A stretch of DNA of 64,000 nt from Segatella copri DSM 18205 (GCF_025151535.1 NZ_CP102288.1:3261515-3325514), one strand, 5' to 3'; positions 24,537 through 35,476 are shown, counted from the stretch's first letter. The notes: generated from the sequence alone by a model not told the origin. Made by a program: numbers and translations.

Positions 24537-27500
24537 ATGAAACGGACAGCAGCCTTATGCTTGGTCGGAGCTTTCTGCAGCCTGAATGCTCAGGCTCAGA
24601 AGATCCAGGTCAAGGGTAATCTTGTTGACGGTACAGGTGAGCCTCTGATAGGTGCCACTGTAAAAGTGAAAGGTAATGCCAGCGTCGGTACGGTCACCGA
24701 CTTTGATGGTAATTTCAGTATCAGTGTTCCTTCAGAGAATTCTATCCTCGTATTTACATACGTAGGTATGAAGACCAAGGAAGTAAAGATTGGTACGAAG
24801 AGAGAGTTCAAACTTACTCTTGAAGACGACAACGCCATCGGCGAAGTTGTAGTTGTTGGTTATGGTCAGCAGAAGAAGGCTTCTGTCGTAGGTTCTATTG
24901 CGCAGACCACAGGTGAGGTGCTGGAACGTGCTGCCGGTGTCAGCGACATTGGTGCTGCCTTAACTGGTAACCTTCCTGGTGTGGTAACTGTTCAGGGCAA
25001 TGGTATGCCTGGTGAGGAGGAGCCACAGATCATCATTCGTGGTGCTAGTTCTTGGAACAACAGCGACCCTCTCGTCCTAGTCGATGGTATCGAGCGTCCT
25101 ATGAGTAGTGTAGACATTGGTTCTGTAGAGAGCATCTCTGTATTGAAGGATGCATCTGCCACTGCCGTTTATGGTGTGAAGGGTGCCAATGGTGTCATCT
25201 TGATTACTACCAAGCGCGGTAAGGAAGGCAAGGCTAAGATTGATGTGGGCTTCAATGCTACATTGAAGGCTCCTTCTAAGTTGCCTAACAAGTATGATTC
25301 ATACGATGCCTTGATGTTCCGCAACAGGGCAGTGGAGCATGAGTTGGGTGTTTCTCCTGAATCTTGGTCTTACATCCGTCCTCAATCATTTATTGAGAAC
25401 TATCGTAACCAGACTACGGATGAGCAGCGCGAGCGTTATGCTAACGTGGATTGGCAGGATGCCCTCTTCAAGAAGAGCGCCATGTCATATAATGCCAATG
25501 TCAATGTGAGCGGTGGTACAAGCTTCGTGAAGTATTTTGCTTCTGCCGATTTTGTACACGAGGGTGACCTCTTCCGTGAGTATGATAACGGACGTAACTA
25601 TAACTCTGGCTATGGATACAATCGTATCAATGTGCGCAGTAACTTGGACTTCTCTATCACTAAAACTACTACATTAAAGGTAAATGTATCTGGTTCTAAT
25701 GGTGTGCGCAAGGCTCCTTGGAGCAACATGAGCAATAGCGAGTGGCAGATAGGACAGCAGTGGGCTGGTGCTTATAACATCGCTCCAGATGTATTCTTGC
25801 CTCAGTATAGCGATGGCTCTTGGGGTTATTATCCAAATGCGTCTAACGTAAGTAACTCTGCTCAGAACCTCGCCATCGGTGGTACAGCGCAGGCTACTAC
25901 TACTCGTATCAATACCGACTTTACCTTGGAGCAGAAACTCGACTTCATCACCAAGGGCTTGAACTTGCGTGGTACCGTTTCTTGGGACAACGTATTTGTT
26001 GAGACGAGCCGTGGTATCAATGACTTGAACAATACAGCTCAGACCAAGTATATTGATCCAGAGACTGGCAATATAACATATGGTCAGGTATATGAGTCAA
26101 ACAATAAGTTCGACTGGAAACAGGGCGTTAACTGGAGTACTTCAGGTGGTTCGGTTGATAACAACCAGACTGTTCGCAATCTTTACTATCAGTTGCAGCT
26201 CAACTGGGCTCGCAAGTTCGGACAGCATGATGTTACAGCCATGGGCTTGTTCTCTCGTCAGGAGAATGCACGTGGTAGTGTGATGCCTACTTACCGTGAG
26301 GACTGGGCGTTCCGTGCTACTTATAGCTATGCTGGTCGTTACAACATCGAGTATAACGGTGCTTACAACGGATCAGAAAAGTTTAGCAAGGACAATCGCT
26401 TCGCCTTCTTCAATTCTGGAGCTATCGGTTGGACCATCACTGAGGAGAACTTCATGAAGAATCTTCGTGACAAGCACATCATTGATATGTTGAAGTTCCG
26501 TGCATCTTACGGTGAGATTGGTGATGATAACCTGGGCGATCCATTCGACTCTTCTCGTCGTTGGCTCTACATGAACCAGTGGGCATACGGAGGCAACACA
26601 GTGATGGATCTTGACCATACCAACAGTATCTACACATGGTATCGCCAGAATACATTGGGTAATAAAGATGTGAAGTGGGAGACTGTGAAGAAGACCAACT
26701 TCGGTGTCGACTATGGTTTCTTGGGTGGTTTGATTACCGGTTCGCTCGATTTCTTCTGCGACCGTCGTAACGACATTTTGATCTTTGGTGATAACCGCTC
26801 CATCCCATCTTACTTTGGTACTACAGCTCCTACTATCAATAAGGGTAAGGTTCGTACCAGTGGTTACGAGTTGGAGTTGAAGCTCAACAAGAAATTTGCC
26901 AATGGCATCCGCCTCTGGGGTAACATCAATATGACCCATGCCAAGAACAAGGTGCTCTTGAAGGATGACGCTCAGCTCACTCCTAACTATCAGAAGGAGG
27001 CAGGCTACTCTATGGGTCAGTATCACTCATACATTGATCGTGGCTTTATCAACGACATCGATGACTTGATAGGTTCTCCAGCTCATGAGTCTAACGACAA
27101 CCACCGCTTGGTAGGCGATTACTACATCGTAGACTTCAACGGTGATGGTGTGGTAGATAGCAAGGACTCAGCTCCAGTAGGTTATAGCTCAAATCCTCAG
27201 AATACATACAATGCCACTATCGGTATCGAGTATAAGGGCTTCTCTGCTTTCGCTCAGTTCTATGGTGTAACCAATGTAACTCGTGACGTAACCTTGACAA
27301 GCTTTGGCAATAAGTTGGACAATGTTTATGACACTGGTACTTGGTGGGACAAGAATGAGTCTTCTCCAGAATCTATCATTCCTCGTTGGGGTGCTACCCA
27401 GTCTGATTACAGCAATGGTACTCAGTTCCTCTATGATGGTTCATACATCCGTCTGAAGAACGTAGAGATTGCTTATACTTGGACCAAGGGATGGATCAAG

Positions 27501-27662
27501 GCTCTCGGTATGAACTACCTCAAGGTATACTTGAATGGTAACAACCTCTGGCTTTGGACTCGTATGCCTGATGACCGTGAGGCTAACCTCGGTGGTGGCG
27601 GTTTCCTTGGAGCATATCCTACAGTACGCCGCTTCAACTTAGGTGTTAAATTCTCATTGTAA
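24537..27662 (+). CDS. xusA: SusC-type TonB-dependent xylo-oligosaccharide transporter
   Basis: A TonB-dependent outer-membrane channel of about 1041 residues. After the signal peptide (ending NAQAQ) comes a carboxypeptidase-regulatory-like domain (GEPLIGATVKVKGNASVGTVTDFDG), then the plug (EVVVVGYGQQKKASVVGS) and the SusC signature region (LVLVDGIERP, SISVLKDASATAVYGVKGANGVILITTKRG). The 22-strand barrel runs to a C-terminal FSL. It imports oligosaccharides captured by the SusD partner encoded next. ATG at 24537 is chosen over one 21 bp upstream because it begins the signal peptide. Naming follows the xusABCDE-xyn10C gene order of Prevotella; the order here is the same. Confidence 0.93.
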   Translation: MKRTAALCLVGAFCSLNAQAQKIQVKGNLVDGTGEPLIGATVKVKGNASVGTVTDFDGNFSISVPSENSILVFTYVGMKTKEVKIGTKREFKLTLEDDNAIGEVVVVGYGQQKKASVVGSIAQTTGEVLERAAGVSDIGAALTGNLPGVVTVQGNGMPGEEEPQIIIRGASSWNNSDPLVLVDGIERPMSSVDIGSVESISVLKDASATAVYGVKGANGVILITTKRGKEGKAKIDVGFNATLKAPSKLPNKYDSYDALMFRNRAVEHELGVSPESWSYIRPQSFIENYRNQTTDEQRERYANVDWQDALFKKSAMSYNANVNVSGGTSFVKYFASADFVHEGDLFREYDNGRNYNSGYGYNRINVRSNLDFSITKTTTLKVNVSGSNGVRKAPWSNMSNSEWQIGQQWAGAYNIAPDVFLPQYSDGSWGYYPNASNVSNSAQNLAIGGTAQATTTRINTDFTLEQKLDFITKGLNLRGTVSWDNVFVETSRGINDLNNTAQTKYIDPETGNITYGQVYESNNKFDWKQGVNWSTSGGSVDNNQTVRNLYYQLQLNWARKFGQHDVTAMGLFSRQENARGSVMPTYREDWAFRATYSYAGRYNIEYNGAYNGSEKFSKDNRFAFFNSGAIGWTITEENFMKNLRDKHIIDMLKFRASYGEIGDDNLGDPFDSSRRWLYMNQWAYGGNTVMDLDHTNSIYTWYRQNTLGNKDVKWETVKKTNFGVDYGFLGGLITGSLDFFCDRRNDILIFGDNRSIPSYFGTTAPTINKGKVRTSGYELELKLNKKFANGIRLWGNINMTHAKNKVLLKDDAQLTPNYQKEAGYSMGQYHSYIDRGFINDIDDLIGSPAHESNDNHRLVGDYYIVDFNGDGVVDSKDSAPVGYSSNPQNTYNATIGIEYKGFSAFAQFYGVTNVTRDVTLTSFGNKLDNVYDTGTWWDKNESSPESIIPRWGATQSDYSNGTQFLYDGSYIRLKNVEIAYTWTKGWIKALGMNYLKVYLNGNNLWLWTRMPDDREANLGGGGFLGAYPTVRRFNLGVKFSL

Positions 27663-27669
27663 TATTAAA

Positions 27670-29646
27670 ATGAACATTCAAATGAAAAATAAGATAAAGA
27701 ATTTTTTGTTGATGGGATGCGTCTCGCTGGCTCTCGGCACCTCGCTCAACTCTTGCCAGGACTATCTTGACAAGGAGGCAGATTCTACAGTCTCAGAAAA
27801 TGACGCATTTGTAAACTTCCGTAACTTTCAGGGTTACGTAGAGGAGATTTACAACTGTATCCCTGATAAGGAAAAATGTAACTGGTGTCCTTCTTGGAAC
27901 TGGGGTGATGATGAAATCTTCAACCCAGAGGCTGATAACCGTATGACACACCAGGTAGACTTGGGCAACTTCCGTGCTTGGCAGACCACTGGTAACTGGC
28001 TTTACAAGGATGGCAGCAACCCTACATCTACAGATAAGTTCAACCACTCACTTTGGCCACATGCTTGGTATTGCATTCGTAAGGCTAACCAGGGCTTGGC
28101 TAATCTCGATAAGTTGGTAGCTAGCAAGGCAGAGAAAGACCTCATTGCTGGTCAGCTTTACTTCTTCCGTGCATGGTGGCACACTGAGTTGATGCAGTAC
28201 TTTGGTGGTTTGCCATACATTGATACCTATTTGGATCTCAATTCAGAGCTCAATTTGCCTCGTCTCTCTTATCAGGAGTGTGCAGAGAAGGCTGCTGCTG
28301 ATTATCGCAAGGCTGCCGATCTGTTGCCTATCAACTGGGACAATGAGTATGATGGTGCTGCCACACAGGGCAAGAACGACCTTCGTATCAACAAGATCAT
28401 GGCACTCGGTTATCTGGGCAAGACTTATCTCTGGGCTGCCAGCCCATTGATGAAGAATGGCGCACAGGCAGGAGCTAGCAAGAATGGTAAGACATACGAC
28501 TATGATGAGGAGTTTGCCAAGAAGGCAGCTGAGGTCTTCGGTGAGTTGCTCACATTGGTTGAGGGGGGCCAGACACAGTATGGGTTGGCTGAGTTCAAAT
28601 ATAAGGACGTCTACAATCATGAGCGTTCTGCCGATGCTAACTCTTGCTTCTCTGATATCTTCTATACCAAGAAGCAGAACTGGAAAATGCCTGGGTCTAT
28701 TGAGGCTATCTTCCGTGGTCCATCTGCAGACTTCAACGGCTCTAACTGGAATACCTCTAAGGTGTTTGGTCCTAAGGTTGACAAAGTGGTTGGACATGAC
28801 AATGTGATTCACCAACCTACAGCTAACTTGATAGCTGCTTACGGTATGGCTAATGGTGAGCCCGCTTACATCGTAGAGAATGGCAAGTTGGTTCCTAACA
28901 TAGCAGGTGGTTTCGATCCTACTCATCCATATAAGAACCGTGACCCACGCTTCTATCACGACATCGTGTTTGATGGCTTCAAGTATCTGAATGGTACTCC
29001 TGGTCAGTGGGCTAACTTGCAGTACTGCCAGTTGTATACAGGTGGCAATATGCGTCCAGTGGCTAATGGCAGCCGTACAGGTTACTTCATCCAGAAGTTG
29101 GTGCCTCATACATGTAATGAGGTGGATCGCGACTACGATTGGGGTTCAGCATTCCACTGTTACTTGCCATATATGCGTCTGGCTGACATCTATCTGATGT
29201 ATGCTGAGGCTTGTGCTGCGTTTGGTGGTGCTTCTGGCAAGGCTACTAACTTTAGCAAGACTGCTGAGGATGCCATCAATACCCTTCGTGATCGTTGTGG
29301 CGCTGGTCATGTGGCTCCAGAGTATGTAGCTGATGCACATAAGTTCATGGACGAGGTTCGCCGTGAGCGTGAGGTGGAACTTGCTTTCGAGGGCTTCCGT
29401 TTCAACGACTTGCAGCGCTGGTTGCTCCTGACCGAGGCTCCTTACAATGTAAAGTACTCTGATGAGTTTGACCGTGTGGAGGGTGCCGATTTCTACAAGA
29501 ATAATGACCCAGCTGATGCTAAGGTGGATAACTTCCGCCAGGAAGCGATCTTGACTCGTCACTTCACAGCCAAGCACTATTGGTTCCCATTGCCTATCAA
29601 GGATGTTTATCTCTATCAAGAGCTTAGTCAGAATCCTGGTTGGTAA
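27670..29646 (+). CDS. xusB: SusD-type glycan-binding lipoprotein
   Basis: A surface lipoprotein of about 658 residues (lipobox SLNSC, then QDYLDKEAD). It has the SusD helix-rich fold with RAW-containing TPR region (FFRAWWHTELMQYFGGLPY), the KTYLWAASPLM segment, and the conserved end (EREVELAFEGFRFNDLQRW ... YLYQELSQNPGW). It caps the XusA channel and binds xylan fragments. It starts 7 bp after xusA; an earlier in-frame ATG would overlap xusA and is not used. At about 660 residues it is longer than typical SusD proteins. Confidence 0.92.
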   Translation: MNIQMKNKIKNFLLMGCVSLALGTSLNSCQDYLDKEADSTVSENDAFVNFRNFQGYVEEIYNCIPDKEKCNWCPSWNWGDDEIFNPEADNRMTHQVDLGNFRAWQTTGNWLYKDGSNPTSTDKFNHSLWPHAWYCIRKANQGLANLDKLVASKAEKDLIAGQLYFFRAWWHTELMQYFGGLPYIDTYLDLNSELNLPRLSYQECAEKAAADYRKAADLLPINWDNEYDGAATQGKNDLRINKIMALGYLGKTYLWAASPLMKNGAQAGASKNGKTYDYDEEFAKKAAEVFGELLTLVEGGQTQYGLAEFKYKDVYNHERSADANSCFSDIFYTKKQNWKMPGSIEAIFRGPSADFNGSNWNTSKVFGPKVDKVVGHDNVIHQPTANLIAAYGMANGEPAYIVENGKLVPNIAGGFDPTHPYKNRDPRFYHDIVFDGFKYLNGTPGQWANLQYCQLYTGGNMRPVANGSRTGYFIQKLVPHTCNEVDRDYDWGSAFHCYLPYMRLADIYLMYAEACAAFGGASGKATNFSKTAEDAINTLRDRCGAGHVAPEYVADAHKFMDEVRREREVELAFEGFRFNDLQRWLLLTEAPYNVKYSDEFDRVEGADFYKNNDPADAKVDNFRQEAILTRHFTAKHYWFPLPIKDVYLYQELSQNPGW

Positions 29647-29673
29647 AATAACATTATATAGTAATACTAAAAT

Positions 29674-32553
29674 ATGAATGATAGTATGAATTCAAAATTC
29701 AAATCATATAATTCAAAGTTCCTGTTGGCAGGTCTTGTGTCATTGGCTCCTATGGCTGCCGATGCCAAAACTGCTGCTGAGAACGAAACCGATACCGTTG
29801 CTGCCGACAAGGAGATGGTCAATGTGGCTTATCGCAAGGTAGCCAAGGGTGACATCTTGGGCGGCGTTTCGGTAGTCGATGTAGAGGGATTGATGAAGAA
29901 AAACTACCACACTTATAGCCTTGACAACATGCAGGGCTACGTGGGTGGTTGGAATGGCAACTCTCTCTGGGGTATGGATGCTGACAATGCAGGTTACTTG
30001 GTATTGGTAGATGGTGTGCCTCGTGAGGCAACCAACGTGATGCCTAGCGAGATTGACCAGATTACATTCCTCAAGGGTGCGCAAGCTGTAGTGCTCTATG
30101 GTAGCAAGGCAGCTAAGGGTGCTGTGCTCATCACTACCAAGCGTGGTCATAATGACGGCTTGAAGGTTGAGGTGCAGGCTAACGCTGGTCTCAATGTGGC
30201 TAAGTCATTCCCTGAGTATCTGAGCTCTGCTGAGTATATGACTCTCTACAACGAGGCTCGTGCCAATGACGGTTTGACTCCTCTCTACTCTGCTGAGGAT
30301 ATCTACAATCATGGCTTGGGCGCCAACCCATATCGTTATCCTAATCTCGATATGTACTCTTCTGACTATCTTCGCAAGATGAATAGTCGCTACGAGGCTA
30401 CTGCTGAGATTAGTGGTGGTGGTAAGCGTGCTCACTTCTATAGCAACATCAACTATTATCGCCAGGGCGACTTCCTGAAGTTTGGTGAGGCTAAGAACAA
30501 TAACACTCAGCGTTTCAGTGTACGTGGTAATGTAGATGTCAACATCACAGATGACATCAAGGCTTGGGTCAACTCCAATGCCACATTCTATGATTCACAT
30601 TCTGCTATTGGTGATTATTGGAATGCAGCTGCTACTTGGCGTCCTAACTTCCCACAGAATGCTAGTCCATTGATCTCTACAGACATGATAGCTCCTAATG
30701 CCAAGGCTGCTTGGGACTTGATGAGTGTGGCTAAGCTGGTGGATGGCAAGTACTTCTTGGCTGGTACACAGGCTAACTCTTCTAACATCTTCGCAGATTA
30801 CTATGCTGCTGGTAAGAGCAAGTATACTAGCCGCCAGTTCCAGTTTGATACAGGTGTTAACATCAATCTGCACAAGTTGTTGCAGGGCTTGTCTTTCGAG
30901 ACTCGTTTCGCAGTAGACTATGCTACCTCTTACACCACATCTTTCAATAATAGCTATGCCATCTATATCCCAACATGGTCAAACATCGACGGCAAGGATA
31001 TGATCGTAGCTTTGAAGAAGGAAGGTGAGGATAAGAAGTCTGGTGTACAGAACATCGCTAATAGTGTGGACAATCAGACCATGCTCTTCTCTGCTCAGTT
31101 CAATTACGCCAATACATTTAATAAGGTACATAACCTCTCTGCGATGTTGATTGCCTCTGGCTTCCAGCAGTCGAAGTCTGGACAGTATCATAAGAACTCA
31201 AGTGCTAATCTTGCCTTGGATGCATCTTATGATTACGCCAAGACTTATTATGCAGACTTCGGCTTGGCAGCTATCCACTCTGCACAGTTGGCTCCAGGTC
31301 ATCGTGTAGGCTTCTCTCCTTCACTTTCATTGGGTTGGAGACTCAAGAACGAGAACTTCTTGAAGAACAGCAAGGTGGTAGACGATATGATGATCAGTGT
31401 ATCTGGTAGCATCATCAACGAGGATATTGACTTGGCAGTAAATGACAACAGATACTATCTCTATGACACCAACTGGCAGACAGCTGATGGTTATGGATGG
31501 TATGATGGTTCTGCTGGCAAGTACACATTCTCTAAGCGTTCTGCCAACAAGGATCTCGACTTCATCAAGCGTAAGGAACTTTCTGTCAACTTCAAGACTT
31601 CCTTGTGGCAGCAGATGGTAACATTGGATGCTAGCTTCTTCGTTAACTCGATGGAGGGTTATCTGATTTCTACTCCAACGTTCTATCCTTCTCACTTTAA
31701 GCCAGGCTATCCTGATGCTTCATTCATGCCTGTGCTCAACTTTAACAATAATCGCCGCATCGGTTTCGACTTCGCAGCTAACTTCAATAAGAAGGTGGGT
31801 GATGTAGACTTGCAGCTCGGCGTAACAGGTACTTATTATAACACCAAGGCTACCAAGCGTGATGAGATGAACGCATGGGATTACCAAAACCGTGAGGGCA
31901 AGGCTCTCGATGGTATCTGGGGTTATAAGTTTGCTGGCTTCTTCCAGAGTGAGGAAGAAATCAAGAACTCTCCAGACCAGAGCCGCTTGGGTAGTGACGT
32001 GAAGCCTGGCGATATGAAGTATGTGGATGTAAACGGTGATGGCAAGATCGACTCTTACGACCAGGTGTTCCTGGGCAAGGGTGGTTGGTATGGCTCTCCA
32101 TTCACATTGGGTGTAAACCTCACTGCTAAGTGGAACAACTTCACATTCTTCGCCCTCGGTACTGGCAACTTCGGTGCTTATGGCTTGAAGAACAATTCTT
32201 ACTGGTGGGTAAAGGGTGACGGCAAGTACTCAGCTGTGGTTCGCAATCGCTGGACTGAGGCAACCAAGGAGACTGCTACTTATCCACGTCTTACCACACT
32301 CTCAGGTAGCAACAACTATCAGACATCAGACTTCTGGATGTACAGCACAGACGCTTTCCGCTTGGCTAAGGTACAGATTACATACGACCTGCCTAGCACG
32401 CTCTTCCAGAAGACTTGGCTTAAGGGCTTGTCTGCTTATGTAAGCGGTGCCAACTTGCTCACTATCTCTAAGAACCGTGAGGTATTGGAGATGAACATAG
32501 GTAGTGCTCCTCAGACACGCTATTATAATATAGGTGTGAAGGCTACATTCTAA
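29674..32553 (+). CDS. xusC: Second SusC-type transporter, without N-terminal domain
   Basis: A TonB-dependent receptor of 959 residues. A signal peptide (ending MAADA) is followed directly by the plug and SusC signature (LVLVDGVPRE, ITFLKGAQAVVLYGSKAAKGAVLITTKRG). The carboxypeptidase-regulatory-like domain found in xusA is missing, which accounts for most of the length difference. The barrel ends YYNIGVKATF. It pairs with the SusD gene 22 bp downstream, forming a second import complex in the same operon, as in the known Prevotella xus cluster. Confidence 0.92.
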   Translation: MNDSMNSKFKSYNSKFLLAGLVSLAPMAADAKTAAENETDTVAADKEMVNVAYRKVAKGDILGGVSVVDVEGLMKKNYHTYSLDNMQGYVGGWNGNSLWGMDADNAGYLVLVDGVPREATNVMPSEIDQITFLKGAQAVVLYGSKAAKGAVLITTKRGHNDGLKVEVQANAGLNVAKSFPEYLSSAEYMTLYNEARANDGLTPLYSAEDIYNHGLGANPYRYPNLDMYSSDYLRKMNSRYEATAEISGGGKRAHFYSNINYYRQGDFLKFGEAKNNNTQRFSVRGNVDVNITDDIKAWVNSNATFYDSHSAIGDYWNAAATWRPNFPQNASPLISTDMIAPNAKAAWDLMSVAKLVDGKYFLAGTQANSSNIFADYYAAGKSKYTSRQFQFDTGVNINLHKLLQGLSFETRFAVDYATSYTTSFNNSYAIYIPTWSNIDGKDMIVALKKEGEDKKSGVQNIANSVDNQTMLFSAQFNYANTFNKVHNLSAMLIASGFQQSKSGQYHKNSSANLALDASYDYAKTYYADFGLAAIHSAQLAPGHRVGFSPSLSLGWRLKNENFLKNSKVVDDMMISVSGSIINEDIDLAVNDNRYYLYDTNWQTADGYGWYDGSAGKYTFSKRSANKDLDFIKRKELSVNFKTSLWQQMVTLDASFFVNSMEGYLISTPTFYPSHFKPGYPDASFMPVLNFNNNRRIGFDFAANFNKKVGDVDLQLGVTGTYYNTKATKRDEMNAWDYQNREGKALDGIWGYKFAGFFQSEEEIKNSPDQSRLGSDVKPGDMKYVDVNGDGKIDSYDQVFLGKGGWYGSPFTLGVNLTAKWNNFTFFALGTGNFGAYGLKNNSYWWVKGDGKYSAVVRNRWTEATKETATYPRLTTLSGSNNYQTSDFWMYSTDAFRLAKVQITYDLPSTLFQKTWLKGLSAYVSGANLLTISKNREVLEMNIGSAPQTRYYNIGVKATF

Positions 32554-32575
32554 TCATTATTAAATGTATACAGAA

Positions 32576-34381
32576 ATGAAAATTAATAAGTTATTTATAT
32601 TAGCTGCATTGTCACTCTCGTTGGTGTCTTGCTCAGATCTCTTTGAGCCTGCACAGGAAAACAACCGTAGCTTGGACGAGATTTACGAAGAGCCTACTTA
32701 TGCTCAGGGACTTCTCGGCTATGCTTATGCCGTGCTTCCTTATAATACCAAAAGTGTAACTGATGTGGCAACCGATGATGCTGTAAGCAATGATTTGTCT
32801 AACAGCTACCTGAAAATGGCTACTGGTTCTTGGGCTGCCAATAATGACCCTATGAGCAAGTGGACTAGCTGTCGTGCTAGCATCCAGTACTTGAACATCT
32901 TCCTTCAGGAAGTGGACAAGGTAGACTGGGCTAAGGACAAGGGTGCGCAGCAGATGTTCTGTGAGAGCCGTAAGGGTGAGGCTTATGCCTTGAGAGCTCT
33001 CAATATGTATTATCTCTTGATGAACCATGGTGGTTGGACTGAGGATGGTCAGCTCCTGGGTGTGCCAAACTTGACAAAGCCAGAGGATACTTCTTCTGAT
33101 TTCAATCAGCCACGTGCCACATTCCAAGCTTGCTTGGATCAAATCTATAGCGACTTGGACCAGGCTGAGCAGTTGCTGCCTTTGGACTACAATGATTTGA
33201 CTAAGTCAGATCCTGTGCCAGAAAAATACACTGCTATGGGTGTGAACAACTATCAGGACTATAACCGTGTATTGGGTTCTCTGATGCGTGGTCGTGTGAG
33301 CGGTCGTATCGCCAAGGCTATCCGTGCACAGGTTTCTCTCCTTGCTGCCAGCCCTGCTTTTAATAAGGGTACCAATGTGGATTATAAGCGTGCTGCTGAT
33401 GATGCAGCCAGCTTGCTCGATTTGATAGGTGGCGTAAGCGGCTTGTCTGAAACAGGTAATTCTTGGTATGCTCAGACTAATGAGATTAATAATTTGCAGT
33501 CTGGTGCATGCCCTAAGGAGATTATCTGGCGTGGTAATAAGACTAATGGTGCAGATGATTGGGACCTCGGTTTGAACCAGGAGGCTGATAACTTCCCTCC
33601 ATCTCTCTATGGTAAGGGACGTATCAATCCTACCCAGAATTTGGTAGATGCTTTCCCTGCTGCCAATGGTTATCCTATCACAGATGAGCGCAGTGAGTAT
33701 GATGACTTGGATCCTTATAGTAATCGTGATCCACGCTTGAATCTCTACATTATCTATAATGGCAGCAAGTATAAGGGTGCAACCATCAATACCGACATCA
33801 CCACTGCCAACAATGACAATGGACTGAATAAGATTGGTAACTCTACACGTACTGGTTACTATATGAAGAAGCTTCTTCGTGAGGATTGTAATCCTAATCC
33901 AAATGCCAAGAACGCACAGTATCACTATCCTGTGTATATCCGCTATACCGAGATCTTCTTGGATTATGCTGAGGCTGCCAATGAGGCTTGGGGACCTAAG
34001 GGCAATGGCACACATGCTTATTCTGCATACGATGTGATCAAGGCTATCCGTCATCGTGCAGGCATCACAGATGATTCTTATCTTGATGAGTGCGCTAACG
34101 ACCAGGTTAAGATGCGTGAGTTGATTCGCAATGAGCGTCGTATTGAGCTCTGCTTCGAGAACAAGCGCTTCAATGACCTCCGCCGCTGGAAGGCTCCTAT
34201 CAATGAGGCTGTTCATGGCGTGGAGATTTCTACAGAGGCTGGTATTCCACAGTTCAAGGATATCACAGTAGAGGAAAGAAAATACGACGACTATATGTAT
34301 TACGGTCCTGTGCCACAGACTGAAATCCTCAAGTGGGATCAGCTGAAGCAGAATGCAGGATGGAAAATTACAAACGACTAA
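32576..34381 (+). CDS. xusD: Second SusD-type glycan-binding lipoprotein
   Basis: A surface lipoprotein of about 601 residues (lipobox SLVSC, then SDLFEPAQ). SusD hallmarks: ALRALNMYYLLMNHGGW, RAQVSLLAASPAF, YPVYIRYTEIFLDYAEAANEAWG, ELIRNERRIELCFENKRFNDLRRW, and the end EILKWDQLKQNAGW. It partners XusC. The ATG at 32576 is used because it starts the lipoprotein signal; another ATG lies 12 bp upstream. It is followed by xusE after 9 bp. Confidence 0.92.
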   Translation: MKINKLFILAALSLSLVSCSDLFEPAQENNRSLDEIYEEPTYAQGLLGYAYAVLPYNTKSVTDVATDDAVSNDLSNSYLKMATGSWAANNDPMSKWTSCRASIQYLNIFLQEVDKVDWAKDKGAQQMFCESRKGEAYALRALNMYYLLMNHGGWTEDGQLLGVPNLTKPEDTSSDFNQPRATFQACLDQIYSDLDQAEQLLPLDYNDLTKSDPVPEKYTAMGVNNYQDYNRVLGSLMRGRVSGRIAKAIRAQVSLLAASPAFNKGTNVDYKRAADDAASLLDLIGGVSGLSETGNSWYAQTNEINNLQSGACPKEIIWRGNKTNGADDWDLGLNQEADNFPPSLYGKGRINPTQNLVDAFPAANGYPITDERSEYDDLDPYSNRDPRLNLYIIYNGSKYKGATINTDITTANNDNGLNKIGNSTRTGYYMKKLLREDCNPNPNAKNAQYHYPVYIRYTEIFLDYAEAANEAWGPKGNGTHAYSAYDVIKAIRHRAGITDDSYLDECANDQVKMRELIRNERRIELCFENKRFNDLRRWKAPINEAVHGVEISTEAGIPQFKDITVEERKYDDYMYYGPVPQTEILKWDQLKQNAGWKITND

Positions 34382-34390
34382 CATTTTATA

Positions 34391-35476
34391 ATGATGAAAA
34401 CTATGAAGATGAATAAATATTTCTCAATGGCTGCACTCGGAGCTTTGGCTCTGACTTTCGGCTCTTGTGAGAACGGCACGCCTGAGTTTGACGACTACGA
34501 GGGTGGCACATCAGTCTACTTCGCCCGCCAAAACGTGGAGCGTATATTGGTGTTGGGCAATGACGAGACTCGTGACAATACCAAGGACAACGAGCATATT
34601 TTCAACATCGTGTCTACCATGGGTGGTGCTTACAATGGTAAGGACATCACACTGGATGTGGCTGTAGATAATTCGCTTTGTGACAACCTCTATTTCTCTG
34701 ATGGCGTATCTCCTGTAAAGCCTATGCCTGCAGAGTATTACACCTTGGCAGGTAACACCATCTCTTATGGTGGCAACTTGCAGGGAAGATTACAGGTGAA
34801 GCTCAACGATGCTTTCTTCGCTGATCCTGCCTCTGTAAAGAATACTTATGTCATCCCTCTGATCATCAAAGATCAGAAGGGTGCTGGCAAGATCTTGACG
34901 GGTACTCCTTTCCAGGAGGGTGAAACTCCTGCGCTGACCAATAGCGATGCGTGGAAGATATTGCCTCAGAACTATGTGCTCTATTGTGTGAAATACATGA
35001 ACCCTTGGGCTGGATTCTATCTGCGCCGTGGTACAGATAAGATTACTGAGAATGGTCAGACCACAGAAGAGAAGCGTGAGGGTGCAACTATTGAGAAGGA
35101 CGAGGTTTGCCAGATTACTACCAAGAGCCTTACAGAGGCTATCTATCCTCTCACAGTCAAGAGAGTTGTGGGCAAGGATGCTGAGGGTAAGGATATCCTC
35201 AAGTCTTATACTTGCAACTTGAAGCTTACCTTTGCTAACGATGGTACTTGCACTGTTTCTTCCGAGACAGAGGGCGTAACTGCTACAGGTACAGGTAAGT
35301 TTGTGGAGAAGGGCGCTAAGCTGGCTTGGGGCAACAAGGATCGTGACATCCTGACTCTCCAGTATACCGTAGACTTCGGTGCTGTCAAGGTAGAGACAAC
35401 CGACCAGTTTGTAGCTCAAACTCGTGGTAATACCAATGGTATAGTAACTTTCGATACTCAGTATATCGTAAAGTAA
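34391..35476 (+). CDS. xusE: Surface lipoprotein XusE (DUF1735-type)
   Basis: A 361-residue lipoprotein (lipobox FGSC at about residue 28). The N-terminal domain has the DUF1735 pattern: VYFARQNVERILVLGN, MPAEYYTLAGNTISYGGNLQGRLQVKLNDAFFADP, and YVIPLIIKDQKGAGKIL. The C-terminal half is beta-rich, with GTGKFVEKG and a lipocalin-like end. Proteins at this position in xylan loci are surface glycan-binding proteins that hold the polymer for the GH10 enzyme and the SusCD complexes. The binding residues cannot be identified from sequence. It follows xusD after 9 bp and precedes the GH10 gene by 48 bp. Confidence 0.83.
   Translation: MMKTMKMNKYFSMAALGALALTFGSCENGTPEFDDYEGGTSVYFARQNVERILVLGNDETRDNTKDNEHIFNIVSTMGGAYNGKDITLDVAVDNSLCDNLYFSDGVSPVKPMPAEYYTLAGNTISYGGNLQGRLQVKLNDAFFADPASVKNTYVIPLIIKDQKGAGKILTGTPFQEGETPALTNSDAWKILPQNYVLYCVKYMNPWAGFYLRRGTDKITENGQTTEEKREGATIEKDEVCQITTKSLTEAIYPLTVKRVVGKDAEGKDILKSYTCNLKLTFANDGTCTVSSETEGVTATGTGKFVEKGAKLAWGNKDRDILTLQYTVDFGAVKVETTDQFVAQTRGNTNGIVTFDTQYIVK

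Noticed and set aside
33206..34384. 392-codon open frame on the minus strand opposite xusD
   Set aside because: Antisense shadow of a SusD gene with clear conserved motifs; the translation has no recognisable domain.
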